NCBI RefSeq assembly: GCF_904849725.1
Contig: NC_058518.1
Location: forward strand, 9,072,147 to 9,136,146
Direction: 5' to 3'
DNA: 64,000 nucleotides
Origin: Hordeum vulgare subsp. vulgare
Taxonomy: Eukaryota; Streptophyta; Magnoliopsida; Poales; Poaceae
The notes under the pieces were generated by a model, which saw only the letters and a list, made by a program, of their open reading frames with translations, was not told where the DNA came from and ran no database searches. The position numbers and the translations under genes are program-made. This document shows, piece by piece, positions 46,833 to 59,719 of this stretch (position 1 is its first letter; the number at the start of each line of letters is the position of its first letter).

Positions 46833-48405
46833 TTTTTTTTTTTGAAACGGAGGCAAAGATTGCCTCATCTATTAAATAAGCAGAAGAGAATTGCCCAGTT
46901 AATCACGGAAAACTGGGCAAAAACCGATACAACAAGGGTCTAGCCCACTTCCATAGACTGACACACTCAGGTCAAAGCCCACCCTTATCGACGACACGTC
47001 GACCTACAGCCAAACAACGCAGCTCCGACTCTGACGGAGAACTTTGTAGGACAAAACCAGGCACGGCTGGCACCACGAAGGATCGCCGAACGGGCTATCT
47101 GCAGCCAGTCATCGTATACCACAGGCCCCTCCGCCGCAGCTTCGACTCCACAGCAACAAACAAAGCGAGGCAAAACCATAGACACGCCGAAGAAGAGCCG
47201 ACTACCGCAACCATTGCCGCGTTGCCGACATCGCTCCCACCCTCATCGTTGCCACAGAAGTCTGGAAGCCGCACCCGCCACCAACCGCCGTCCACCGGTC
47301 CAGCTCACCGACGCCAAGCTCCCAAAACGAAGCCCTCAAGAGGGAATACGACACCAATGCGTCATCATCATCCGATCGCAGATCAAGGTTTCCCCCCGGA
47401 GAGACCGAAATGGCCAGATCCGCGCACGAGGGGTGAGAGAACAAGCAACGATGCCTCCAAGAAGGTCAACGATGGCCACAGCCGTCGCCATCGCTGGTCA
47501 CGGCACGAGGCCAAGACATGGTTTTCACCAAGCTCCACACCACCTAAACCACACATCATCCTACATTGACGTCAGTAAGCCCTCCAAACGCGACCACCAT
47601 CGAAGTTGCCCATGCCCGCCGCCGCCACGGCCCCAACAGACCGCGCCACATCCGCGCGCGCAAGCGGTCCGCCAGACCCCGCGCCTGCACCAAGCCCGTG
47701 GCGCCTCCTGCGGTCGCCGCATCCTCCTGCGCCAGCTCGACGCTGCCGCTGCGCCCCAGCTCCTCCCCTTGCCGCGCCGGCAGCACATTACCTCCCCTAT
47801 GCCGCCACACTCCCGAGCCCCATGCACCACCACCGAACACGGCCGCGCCACCGAGGGCGCCAGATCCGCCATGCACGCCATCGCACGCGCCCGCATCTAG
47901 CTCCGCCAAGCCATTGCCGCCCGCCTCCACAGCGGGCCGTCATGGCCGAGCGCGCCGCTCCGCACCACCGCGTCGGGGCCGCCCCGGCTCCAGCCCACAC
48001 CGCCCGCCAGGCAACTCCCCCGCCCGATCCAGATCGAAGCCGAGAGAAGCCGCCTCCACGGCCATGCCTCCCCACCACCGCGCCGCCCGGCACACAGTCC
48101 ACGCTTCGCCGCCGCCGAGACTGCGCCGAAGAGCCGCCGCGCCGCTGCGCCCGTCGCTAGCGCCGCATCCCGCCGTGGCCTCCCCGTCCCGCATCGGGGC
48201 CACCGCGCAAGGAGCCGAGAACGCCCCGCCGCCGCCGTCGCCGGCCAGGCTTTGCCTGGCCACACCCTATGGTGGCGGCGAGGGGGGAGGAGCGGGGTGG
48301 AGAAGGCCTCTGGCGGCGGCGGTGTGGTCGCCCTCCCTGTCGCAAGCGGGGCGACACGGGAGGGGGGAAGGAGAGGAGCAGTTTCGTTGTTTCGTTATCA
48401 CAGAT
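46833..48405 (-). mobile_element. Non-autonomous LINE-like retroposon, minus strand
   Basis: A T run (46833-46843) is the poly(A) tail in minus orientation. The sequence acagataaagctgg before it (46819-46832) returns as acagataaagttgg at the other end (48406-48419), a 14-bp target duplication with one difference. The 3' end (…tttgcctccgtttc before the A run) is of a type common in grass LINE copies. The 1.57-kb body is very GC-rich (47560-48350) and has long frames on both strands because stop codons are rare; none shows RT or endonuclease. A LINE with its 5' region joined to its 3' end by internal deletion is the likeliest explanation. Confidence 0.65.
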
Positions 48406-48419
48406 ACAGATAAAGTTGG

Positions 48420-49358
48420 TCAAATCGTGATAATTGTTAAATGAGTGTAGATGGATTCTCTATTTACTAGATGCTCTATGCCCCTCAATATAGGAAGGAG
48501 CAAGCATTGAGAAACCCGAGTAAGAAGAACACGAGGTCTTCTTGTAAGGTGAAAATGGAGAAGAAAGTGTTTGGCTTGGAGCAAGGGGTTATCAGCTCGA
48601 AACCATATATTGAGTTGTGGACCTATCTATAATATAAGGTGGCTTTGATCAATGTTGAGTAAAGTAAAAAAAAAAAAATCTCTCGTTGCGATGTACAAGT
48701 CTCTTGATTATAACTTAAGAAAATAATGTTTTACTAATAACGTAGCACGGGCATCTAACTAGTAGAACAAAAAAAATCCGTTCTATACACCACAGCTTTG
48801 AAAATGAACCCGAAGGACAATACACGAATTGAACAGAAAAATCACGATGGCTTGACCAAAGAACCTTTTGATGCACACCTATCTGACAATAAGAAAAAGA
48901 TTCCAAATGTATTTCCTTTCGTGCATTCGAGATGCTGTCGTGGTCACAGAAATTATTTATAGGAAAATACAGTGAATACGAGAGATGTTTGTTGCATCGT
49001 CTGACACCATCGTGGGTCCGAGAAGCCGTCAATCCTTGAGTGGCGCTCCGACGAATAGATGAGATGCTGATATTCCACAGCATAGATGTCAGACTAGGTG
49101 CTAGGAAGATACAATTAATAGGAATCTCGGTTCTGTTTAGGTATCCGCCAGTGTATTAAGCAGTGATCCCTCCGACGCATCGCTCACATCCCTATCGAGC
49201 AGAGACCATGAGGGACGGTGAGGATAGAGGGTACCATGCAGATGGACCTACAAAAAATCACACTCCTTCTTCTCCTCGTGCTCACACAAATCGTCATCAT
49301 GAGCATCTTGGGAGATTCAGACATCAAAATACATGCAGAAAGCAATAAGGTCAGTTCG
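48420..49358. other. Intergenic DNA 3' of the NLR gene
   Basis: No gene is recognised. A Helitron-like terminal motif gcacgggcatctaactag followed by t lies at about 48736-48754. The region 49184-49358 could hold a small last exon and 3'UTR of the NLR gene if the donor-like site at about 49431 is used. Confidence 0.4.
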
Positions 49359-52300
49359 TCATTGAGAAAAAGCACATACATAAGTGCACGAGTAATTAAT
49401 TAGTAGGGTGCGGGGTGACTGGTGAGTACCTTCTGCTATATTCGGGATCATATTAAACATAAGGGATATAATCCCGGGATGGTTGGGATGGGACCTGAGT
49501 GTGTGCCTCACCACAGCATCCGCTTCCTTTGCCTCCCCCACCCTCGCTCCACCACAATAGATTTGAACCCACACAAACGTCCGAAGGGAGAGCAGGTTCC
49601 CCTGCAGGCCCAAGTCGAAGCCATGGTTACCATCCTCTTTCGTCACCCGCACGCCGAGGCTGAACCTAAGTCCTTCCGTCCTCGGCAAAGCTCCTGGTTC
49701 AAACACTATTTGCGCTCCTGATCCACAATCCAAGTCAAAGCATATCATACAACGGAACACATCTGCACGGATGACTAGCAGCCGTTGCGTTTGCTGGGTG
49801 CTCTTTATCTGGAGACCTCGAAGGGACAACAAGCCCCCAATTATTTCCATGTCCTCTTGTTGCACTTCCTTTACTGACGTGAGGACTAAATCGGAGAGGT
49901 TCGAGAGATGCAAGGGGTCTCTCATTATCCACCCTCGTAGTGCCGAAAGTTGGCTAGGCATGTGTGCCTCAAATCTGCGGAGATGTCCAGGAGGAACCCA
50001 TCGTTCTCCCAAGAGATCCATGAGTTCTGAAGATGCTCTTACACTGTAGATACGAAGACTTTCGATGTGATGTAGGTTGCACACAGACTTCACAAAACCT
50101 TCATACAAATCCAAACCAACATTGATGAAGCAAACTAGAAGCTCCCTCAGCCTTACTAGGTTGCCAAGCTCTTGTGCAACAGTATTCAGAGACACAACGA
50201 GCCTCCTCAACACTTCAATGGATGTGAGATTCTGCAACACACCCGGAGCCACCTCATCCCTATGAACATGTAGGCAGATTAATCTTCTCAACTTACAAAT
50301 AGTCGACGACAAGTTACGTAGTTCAGAATTGTCTTCAAGATCCAACACCTCTAGAAACTGTAGGTTTCCAATCTCAGCCGGGAGTTCACTAATTTTAGTA
50401 CCTGCTAGGCCTAGGTACCTTAGGTGAATCAGATGTCCAACATCCCTAAGCCTATGCTGCAGGCTGCTATTTTTCCCAAGATTACAGTGATATAGATCAA
50501 GTACACGTAAAACTTCAAGCCTTGACAGGGCTGGCATGATATTAATAGCAGGTGGGAAGATAGTAATTGACCTCACTCGTGATATACCCGTGAAATTCCT
50601 GAGAGGTCTGCCTTGGTGATCTTTACTTCCATCTTGAAGGGACAAACGACGAACATTGCTCTGAGAAGACATGCTATCTCGTGTGCCATTCAATACATTG
50701 ACAAATTTTGCTTCATGTGACAAGTTGCAGATAAGGTCCAGAACCATATCATGAACACGACAAGCAGATACCTCGCCTAGACCATCATATATTGGCTGGA
50801 TCATACTTCTATTAATAAGTTGGTTGAAGTAATTTAATCCGAGCAAAAACAAGCTAGTCCCTTGATTTCCCTGGTGGATAAATCCTTCGGCCACCCACTT
50901 CCATATAAGTCTATCTCTATCAATCATGCTATCTTCTGGATATATACATAGGTACAACAAACAAGTTTTCAGATGATCGGGTAGATCATAATAGCTGAAA
51001 GAGAGTATTCTCCGCATCTCCTCTAAACTGTTATCTTTTGTTAGTCCAGAGCCAAGGGACTGGAGGAGGATGTCCCATTCACTCTTTGGCTTTACCTTTT
51101 GGCCACTAGCCAAAGAACTAGCTATAGTAATGATAGCTAGTGGTACCCCACCACACTTCTTCAAAATGTCTTCAGACACTTGTTCAAATTCATTTGGACA
51201 TCCACTCTCGCTAGGAAATATTCTTTTATAGAAGAGACTTCTGGAGTCATCATCAGAAAGAGGTTTCATTTCATAAACTGCATCATCAGGCAACATGCAA
51301 CTTGATTTGGAGACACTGAAAATGCGGGTTGTGATTATTAGACGACTGCCTAAATTGTTCCTGTTAGAGAAAGCAAAGTTGATTCTTTCCCACAATTTTG
51401 CATCCCATATGTCATCAATGATGACAAGGTACCTACATTAGTTGAGAGTATTAGTGTAAGGTTTGTGCACATGACAAAGTAGAGAGGGGTCATATCAATA
51501 GTTGTCTGGATTGATTATTAGTGTACATTCAGAAACAAGATAATAAGAAGTGTGCACCTCAAAGTAAACAATCTGATGTTAACAAGCAAAATGAATTTTA
51601 CTAAAAAAGGCAAGCTAAATGAATAAGGATTTAAGTTTCAAAGGAGTAAAACCCAAGGAAATTGCTTATACAGGGTTCAAATTATCTGAACTATAGTGTA
51701 AACTCTAAGACATGTACCTATACATGCTTGAAATTTAGCATCTATAGTGCTTACAGTTAAGTGCCAGATGTCAACTACATATATATCAGAAAGGATGACC
51801 TTAGTGAAAATAATCATTCTTCAGAATTCTACGTGTCGTTAGAATGTTTGTACACCTTATTAATTATACAACTACCATAGGAAACAAGCTCTTTAACGGT
51901 ACCCCCGATGAACCTGATCCAACCATTCTCCTTAATCTAACATTGTAGATCCACTTGTACTGCTTAGACTAACGAGCAGTGCACAAACGAGATGCATCAA
52001 AATCATGAGCAGTATACCAAGCGACAAGGGCAAAATCATCACTATGCTGAAAATTCTTGCCGCACTGAGATGTGTATTTTCCGCACCGGATCTCTAGGCT
52101 GAGTCGCTATCAGCGATTAGCATCACTGCCATCTCTATGCCTACAACAACGACAGACGATATGGATACCCTAGACTGCCCAAGTTTTGCTCGGTTACCCC
52201 GGCAAGATGTTTGCAGCGGCAAAGGACACCTCTGTAGCTGCAGGCAAGACAAGGAAAGACCTGCAGAAGCAGAGCAAGGTGCTCGACAAACTCACTTACA

Positions 52301-53565
52301 TGTCAAGGATTGCTAACCCCTTGCACCATCATCACGTCGGCGTCTTCTCCAATCCCCCATGTCCTTATCTATTCCTAAATTCGGATGAAACGAAGAGCTT
52401 TTCCGAATAGAAACTTATGATGTTCTTTTGATAATTACACTGAGATTTGTGTTTAAACAATTAATCTTGTCAGCCTTTACTTATTCTAATGAGGTAGTTG
52501 TGGCGGCAAAAAAATTTCATTAAAAAAACGAGATAACATCCTTTATGATTAAGAGGGAAGTTAGAATTATTGACCTAATTACCCTCTAAACAAGTCCATA
52601 ATACTCTAGAAATCAACGGTCAGATGAGGCTTCTACTGCTCCTCTCCAAGTGGCAGTATAAGGTACCGTAAAAAACTCTATGAAACAAACATATCATCAT
52701 AGTGCCATTTTCGTGTAAGCGATACATACCTCTTGTTCTCGAGAAATTCATGAAGCTTGTTGATAAGCTGCCTTTCATCCAATTCCGCAAGCTCTGAGTT
52801 AGACACACGGAGATCTATGAGGATATCCCTAAAAACCTTCTTCATGTCAGGGTTCTGACCGACGGGGACAAATGCCCGACAATCAAAATCACCTTTGATA
52901 TTTTCGTATACTGCTTTGGCAAGAGTGGTCTTGCCTAACCCACCAAATCCAACGATGGAGACCTTTTTCAGTCTCTTGTTAGAGGCATCGTCCTCGCCCT
53001 CCATGGATAGCAACCGCATGATGTCCTCATCCCTCTTCCCGTAGATACCAACTAGCTCTGTCGCTTCAGCATACAAAGCTCTAAGACAAGGATCGATAGG
53101 TATTGCTTCCATGGGATTAGAGGCAATACCCTCGACCTTGTTCCTGTCACGCCTAGCGGCCACCTCCTGGAGTTGCTCCTTGATCTCCTTGATAGCGTCA
53201 GCTATCTGATGGTGATTCTTGCCTTTCTTGAACAAGCCAATCATCTTCCTCATGATCCCCTTGAATCTGTCGGTGTTGTCGTGAGGATCAACGCCATCGA
53301 CACGTACGAGGAACTTGTCAACCACATCCTCCATGTTGTAGGAGAGGTCTCTAACTTCATCGGCCCAGAGCTTGACTTGCTTGTCGAGCTGGTGCCGCGG
53401 TACCTCACCAACCTTGATAAGGGCAGTGTGCATGCTCTCAAGCTCCTTCCGCAGGAACTCGACATCATTCTTGACGCGTTTGTGCAGCTTGTACTCCTCC
53501 ATGAGCAACTGGCCCAGCTTGGGGAGCAGGCTTCCCATGGCACCAGTCACCACATGCATTGCCAT
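49359..53565 (-). CDS. CC-NBS-LRR disease-resistance-type receptor (two exons)
   Basis: Exon 1 is 53565-52730 and exon 2 is 51432-49359. They join in frame as ENKR then YLVIIDD, giving 970 codons with stop. The coiled-coil domain (residues ~1-160) has an EDVID-like motif (NMEDVVDKF, ~78-86). The nucleotide-binding domain has the P-loop GFGGLGKTTLA (~206-216), kinase-2 YLVIIDDIWD (~280-289), RNBS-B GSRLIITTR (~308), GLPL-type CGGVPLAI (~372-379) and VHDMV (~505-509). Leucine-rich repeats fill about 550-900. All key motifs are present, so the gene looks intact. The family senses pathogen effectors in the cytoplasm and triggers immune cell death. A donor-like site in GCAGAAG/GTACTC near 49431 allows a different C-terminus. 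Confidence 0.9.
51433..52729 (-). other. Intron of the NLR gene
   Basis: The 1297-bp intron starts GTATGT and ends GTAG on the minus strand and lies between the P-loop and kinase-2 coding parts. It is AT-rich. A frame on the opposite strand (52186-52410) was noted but has no recognised domain. No transposon ends were found. Confidence 0.8.
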
Positions 53566-54303
53566 GGCCAGCTAGCTTGCTTGTTCGATGCGTGGAGTTG
53601 GTTGCTTGTGGGCAGTGATCTAGATCTTTGGGGAGAGTAAGCTAGTCAGTGGAGTGTATGCATGCATTAGATAGGCTGTTTGTAGATTATTAGATAGACA
53701 GTTTGCACCCATGTCATGTGGTGCATCTTGGGACGTATGCTATTCAAAAGATGCCCCTTGGATGCGGCCTCCGAGCGCCATAAACTAAACTAGCTGTGTT
53801 TGCAACCCCCGAGGTCAGATTCAAACCCTGCTACCAGTTGACAGCTCCCTTGGATGCATGCATGTGATCTTGACTAGATAAGTTTCCTTCGCTGAAACTT
53901 TTCATTGCGGAAGTGGTTGCTACTTGGGCTATTTGCATTGTGTTGTTTAATATAAATCATGATCTTCTCTACTTATATTTAAATTTTTCAAATTCATTTC
54001 AGTTCCTAGTAATTCACACAATCTCATTTATGGGATTGATATTTGATCGTGAATTGATGATTAAAAGTGATTTGCGAACTTCGGATTGCTTGAAAAATAC
54101 AGTCAAAACAACGGGAATACGCGTAGATCTAAATTTTCCTCAATAGTCTATGGATGGAACTTGACACTTGACAGTTCACACAAACCTGTAGATTCTTGAC
54201 CGATCAAACATACACGAGTTCCATACATTCTTATTCATCCATTATGAATTTATTCATGAGCCAGCATCGTCTATGCCGGCCACCGCAAGCAAGGGCAACC
54301 CAA
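53566..54303. other. Upstream region of the NLR gene and 3' flank of inhibitor copy e
   Basis: The NLR 5' flank (from 53566) shows no clear TATA box. The other end, about 54150-54303, is the 3'UTR side of inhibitor copy e, with attcat-rich sequence but no distinct poly(A) signal. No further gene is seen. Confidence 0.5.
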
Positions 54304-54522
54304 CTAGCCAACGTGGGGGGTCTCGACGACGGTACCGACGAAGATGCGGACACGGTTGGGCCTGAAGTCTTCGGTCACCGCTGAGCCAACCGGCACGACG
54401 ACGATGTCGGCTTCAGGCTTGTCCTTGAGAATGATCTCCTTGGCCTCCTTGATGGTCAGGCCGACCACCTCCGGCCAAGACGTCTTCTTGCACTCACCGA
54501 CGGCGGCCCCCGAGGAGCTCAT
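54304..54522 (-). CDS. Subtilisin/chymotrypsin-inhibitor-like, potato inhibitor I family (copy e)
   Basis: A 72-residue protein, [20 protein letters not shown] onwards, ending TPHVG. The core is [20 protein letters not shown]. The loop VGSAVTEDFRPNRVRIF puts Glu at P1 and Asp at P1', unusual for this family, which mostly has Met, Leu or Ala there. The loop-holding arginines are kept. The scaffold is intact, so the protein should fold. The acidic P1 suggests a target cutting after Glu/Asp, or loss of inhibition; this is inference. It lies in opposite orientation to copies b-d, 10 kb away across the NLR gene. Confidence 0.91.
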   Translation of the reverse strand: MSSSGAAVGECKKTSWPEVVGLTIKEAKEIILKDKPEADIVVVPVGSAVTEDFRPNRVRIFVGTVVETPHVG

Positions 54523-54740
54523 GGTCGTTGCACCGGTTACGGTCGAGCAACAATGCTAGCTTAATGAAGAAAATTCAACAACAAGACCTTAGAAAAAACC
54601 AACAACAAAATGAGAAGATTAATAACTCGGGCAGCAGGCATAGTATTACTTACGAGCTAAACCGAACCCGATCTTCTCCAAAGTGATGATGAATGGCCGA
54701 TGATATTCAGTAACGGCCGTGTGATGTATATATAGTAGAG
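54523..54740 (-). promoter_or_regulatory. Promoter and 5'UTR intron of inhibitor copy e
   Basis: Minus-strand TATA ctatatatac is at about 54728-54737. A 98-bp leader intron is predicted from CTC/GTAAGT (54653) to GCTAG (54556), followed by the ATG at 54522. The leader-intron plan is the same as for copies b-d. Confidence 0.65.
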
Positions 54741-56781
54741 AGATTACTGGTAGGTAGTAGCAACTTCATTTTCCATCCATGGTTGGTTCTAGTAGCTAGG
54801 TACACGTACGTGCCACACGACTTGCATGCATGGCTTCTTCGTGGATACATCCATTAAATTGGGTCAAGCAAGCAACCTATAGGTCGCTAGCGAATTGATA
54901 TGGTCTTGACGCTTACTTCCACGTACGCGATGCAGGATAACGTTTTCAGGTATTCTAAAATCGAAATATTAATATGATGGTAATAGCATCATCTCTCCAA
55001 GAAAACAATGGATTTATTATATTGTAGTCTCCAGAAAATCATGGACTTACTATATTATTTTCCAACTACTACCTAGCTACCGAAAATTCGTAGGGCACAT
55101 AGACAAATACAGAAGTAGGTGAAGTGCTATAACGGTGGGACATGCCAGAAACTATCTGAAAAATGGTGAGAGAAGTGCGAATTTTACTTGGCATGACATA
55201 GGGTGACAGTGAAATTCGTTTAAATTTTAGACACGCGGTCAAGGAGAGCAAGGATATTGAGTTCAGCTAACTCTTATATGTAACATCCAATATGTGAGTC
55301 GTCCACTTTAACGTAGACCAACGAAGAAGTTACCAACGTGACGATACATGTGTGTTGTCGAATATGATGACTTTATGGGCGGTGTGTGACGTCGTCCAAC
55401 AGATGCTCTGAAAGTTTGGAGCGCAAACTAGAATAAATTTTGCTTGAGTGTTGATCATGAAGAAGAAAAGAAGAAACTACAGTTGCAGTTGAAGTCACAT
55501 GGAGTCTGGGAGTAGAAGTGGTACTCATGGCGTAACTCAAGACCAAAGTACATGAAGGTTCGACGCATAGATGAATTCAAGGTGGTAGAGAATATTCACC
55601 AAGCTGAAGCTTGTTAGAGTTGTGTCGAATATTTTGTACAAGGAAGACTTCAAATGGCACAATGTAGAAATGATACGGTGTAGTTTCTGGAGAGCTGGTG
55701 GCATGTGTCGGCACCTAAGGTCCAGTGTGCGGTATTGTAAAAGTGTTGCGGGAGGCGCGTCTGTAGTTAGGCCCTTGGGTATAGCCATGTTGGTGAAATT
55801 CGTTAACATATATCAATGTCATGTTTTGTATAATTGCTTGGTTCTGAGACAATCGACGATGTACCCCGGAATACTCTCATATTTGACACAATGACTGGAT
55901 CCATAATCATGAAGCGGTAGAGTACGATGCATATTGTCTAAGCTTCATGGACGGAAAGATAATGATATACGAGACAGTGAGTGGTGCAGAATTTAGATGT
56001 GATTGTCATGGATAATTGTTAGATATGAAATTGTGTTGTAATTTTGACCGTTGTCACAAATCATCTATCGCCAGGTGTTTCTGATATGAGATATGGCACA
56101 AGTTGGTGTTAGGCCTCCTCGGCGGGATTCATTGGGCTGAAGAAGCAACACTTTGGGCCGAACTATGAGTCAACAAGTGTTTACGCCACCATTGACTGTG
56201 CTTGTGGGTGTCTTGCCCTCCTTGAAAGCATCATCAAAATAGTTTGTTTTGTCTTCTTTGTTGGATATTGCTCATCTAGATTTGAGGGGACATGCCGATG
56301 GTAAGATAAGTCAGACCTTCTCATGGGCTCACTGAGGCGGCGATGTGGAATTCTCCAAGCGAAATAATTGAGTCGAAGGTGTTTTCGGTGATAGTGGTAT
56401 CCACAGTTCTAATTTTTCTGCTTGGAATAGTCACCAAAGAGCCCACACCATACTCATGGTTGACGGATGTGCCTGGTTTTGGAGGCCAACTTCTTGGGTA
56501 GTTGTTTTTTTCTTTGGAGGAGTCGGGCCTGGCAGAAGGATAGCAACATGGTTACTTGTTTGCCTTTGCCCTTGCTTCAGCTCTACATTTACTCGGTGAT
56601 TCTCCTACTTTTATGGTTTTGACGGTTATACTTCATAACCGTGTTTTTCAAGTTCCACATTCTGGTTTTCCGCAGCAACTCTTATTGTATATGATTTATA
56701 AATCTCAATCTTGCTATAGCCAAGAAGAGATGGTGAAGCTGCAATACATACACGCCAGCAGCAGGCTAGCTCTCAAGCTTG
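54741..56781. other. Intergenic DNA between inhibitor copies e and f, with a possible Copia remnant
   Basis: No gene is recognised. At 55615 the sequence gctgaagct runs into tgttagagttgtgtcg, which looks like a degraded polypurine tract plus Copia LTR start. The LTR-like part may extend to about 55920, with gggtatagcc as a TATA-like site (55775). The rest is unassigned. Confidence 0.35.
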
Positions 56782-57060
<279 letters not shown>

Positions 57061-57204
57061 TCAAAACAAATAACCGAAACTGTCACACAAAATCATCTTC
57101 ACAAAACTATTATAAAAGAGTAGATCTAGCATGCGCATCCTAACCTGTTAGACTGATTAGATTGCCTGTGTGACTGCGAGATGTTGATCTGTCATGTCAT
57201 CAGC

Positions 57205-57220
57205 TTAATGTGTATATATA
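57205..57220 (-). promoter_or_regulatory. TATA box of the CI-2 type gene
   Basis: On the minus strand cctatatatacac stands about 175 bases before the ATG at 57036. The leader between them has no obvious other start codon in frame. Confidence 0.6.
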
Positions 57221-57803
57221 GGAAATCAGGCTCGACTCCTTATAATGTGTCGTTGTGCACACAAAGTAAGCTAACGATGTACTCCAGGCTAGCTTCACAT
57301 GGATGGTGGTACCTTGAAAGAACATATCCCATTTTGCTTTATTTAGTCAGTATTATGTGCCTACACATCACCAGATAAAGTAATGCTTATCTATCTTTAG
57401 GAGAAAAGGATGAATGCAATCTTGCACAGAGCATCATCGAAGCTTGTCTTATCGTGGTGTACACTTCTAACAATACAAGAATCATCACATGCCCAGCCTT
57501 TTTTGGTAGGAGAAGAACACGACACTCCATACAACTCAACAAAGCGGATAGAGAACATTTCTTGGCATAAAGAACCAACTTTGTTGTTACTAGCCTCAGC
57601 ATCATAACATTGAAGGCATACTAAGAAGTTGTGCTCCACCAAACAGAATTTTGCACTCCACAATACATTTTTCTATTTCTTTCCCTTCAAGTTTACACTA
57701 CAACTTCCTTTCACATTAGTGTTCACCAAAATATATTCATATATAATAATTTATATGTTTTATTGTTCAAACATCAAGTGAATGTACCTTGAGTACTACT
57801 AAC

Positions 57804-57872
57804 ACCGTCCCATAATATAAGAGCGTTTTTTTACACTAGTGTAGTGTAAAAACATGCTCTTATATTATGGGT
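57804..57872. mobile_element. Decayed Stowaway MITE
   Basis: A near-perfect palindrome: ccgtcccataatataagagc pairs with gctcttatattatggg around ttacactagtgtagtgtaa. It is the core of a known Stowaway type. The outer ctccct / agggag ends are eroded. Confidence 0.7.
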
Positions 57873-58260
57873 TGGTTGGTGTAGCTTCCAAAAATATTGA
57901 TTTATAATATATTTTTTCTACATGGAAGATACTACATTATAATGTTAAATGCATAGTTATGTAATATTTTGAAATATTAAAATATATCTAATTTTTGATA
58001 TAATTAAAATTTAATATACATGTATTAATAAGGACTCTAATTTTTTTAAAGTAGGTAATTATTTCAATTTGTACCTTGTATCCGAAATATATGTAAAAGA
58101 ATATCAATTTGTTTGGTTCCACAAATTCAAACGTTTATATTGTATTGGCTCTTAATTACTGAATCTATAACATGCTCTGGCAAATTTTAATGTGTGCTCC
58201 CTGCAAAAAGTTGAACTTCTAGTAGCCTTAGTTAAATATCTTGCAACGTGTTTTTGCACA

Positions 58261-58344
58261 CAAGACCAGATGGACCCGATATCGGGGGGAGCGACTAGTT
58301 CTCAAGACCAGATGGACCCGATATCGGGGGGGCCGACTAGTTCT
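58261..58344. repeat. 42-bp tandem duplication
   Basis: caagaccagatggacccgat... (58261-58302) is repeated at 58303-58344 with one base change (gggggga to ggggggg). The unit contains cccgatatcgggg, a perfect palindrome. Confidence 0.9.
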
Positions 58345-59719
58345 CACCCTCAGTAAGATGGAGCTCCTATTTGACGCCCACAGGTGGAAAATAGTCGAGC
58401 CTTCTCAGAAGGCAGGAGCAAATGTGCCAGTCCATTCTTCTGGTGAGCTGTTTTCTTGGTTTCTTGGGCTTTTAGTTATTTGTTAGAAAAACAGCCTGTT
58501 ATTTCTTTGGATCTTTGTCACAACAAATCATAGGAGGTACATTTTTAAAAGCCTATTAAAATATATAAACATATCTTTTACAAATTTGTTTGGTGTGCAT
58601 TTTATAAAAAGTTCAGTATATATTAAAAAACTTCACCATGTAAGAGAAAACTGTTAAATACCCATTAAAGAAATTTACTACAAAAATGTTTATAACGTAT
58701 CAAGAAAATAGTTTTATATATATTAGAAAACTGTTGGATGTGTATTAAAATGTTGGATGTATACAACAAAAATTGGTCATATATTGGAAAATAAATATGT
58801 TCATATTGGAAAACAACCAGCGAAGGAAGGACAGTTAGGGTGACAAATATAGTAAAAACGTAGTTGTATTTCGTTTTATTTTTACTTCTGTTTTCTTATA
58901 CTTTTTAGATATTATAAATACATATATTTGAAATATGAATTTATTACATAATTTTAAAAACTTACCACAAATTTAAAATTTCCATTTAGTGTAAAAAAGT
59001 GTAGTGTAACTTCTACAAAATATTGATAATGTTCATTGAAAATGTTTGTGATATTGAAATAATTTTTACACATAAATTTATTATTGTGAACTTCCTATAA
59101 AATGCTTATACAATATAAAAAATTGTTTGTGTAATTCAAAAATGTTTAATGAATATGCGAGCTGATCATTACATTGGACACGGTTAAATATAGCAACCAT
59201 GTGCAATAGATTGTAACAATACAAACGATTTGAGTAAAGGATGTGTGGGTTATGTTCGTCTTAATGTAAACGCTCCATAGGGAAATAATCATGAATGGTC
59301 AAATCACAAACATTGCTGTAATTACCTACAGAGATAAAGGAATTGTGCGCACACATTTAGCTTTATAAAATTGTGGGCGATTGTGCCCTCAATCGCACGT
59401 GATTGGCTAGAAGGCAAACATGAGCGTGGGTGTTTGTTATCACAGACGTGTTTCCGTTGGATAGCAATGAAACCCCCAACTATTAGCTAAATACTTTACA
59501 TTAGTTGGGGTCTGAACTACTTTACTTTAGCCATTGAAATACTTTACTTTAGCCAGTCCACGTGATCCCACGGTTCCTGAAAACTGTGTGCAATTGGGGT
59601 CTGAACTGTGTGCATAGCCCCATTGTGTACTAGTGTATCCAGTCGTCCCCTCAACTATTAGCTAAATACTTTATATTTTGACTAAGTACTCCCTCCGTCT
59701 CGATACATTAGGCATCTTA

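Larger units (their letters stand above)
57221..59688. other. AT-rich intergenic DNA
   Basis: No gene is recognised. Contents: a decayed Stowaway MITE (57804-57872), a 42-bp tandem duplication (58261-58344) and an AT-rich stretch (about 58550-59170) with many diverged repeats around aaaatgtt. Short frames here have no known domain. Confidence 0.55.

Noticed and set aside
47566..48444. Long open frames (up to 292 codons) on both strands in the GC-rich block
   Set aside because: The frames follow from very high GC and rare stops. Protein composition is Pro/Arg/Ala-rich without domains, and the block lies inside a retroposon.
52186..52410. 74-codon frame in the NLR intron, opposite strand, considered as a captured gene piece
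   Set aside because: No known domain, no splice sites and no transposon ends around it.
53173..53640. 155-codon plus-strand frame opposite NLR exon 1
   Set aside because: It is the antisense of the coiled-coil coding region.
55622..55894. 90-codon frame considered as a gene
   Set aside because: It lies in a probable degraded Copia LTR and has no domain.
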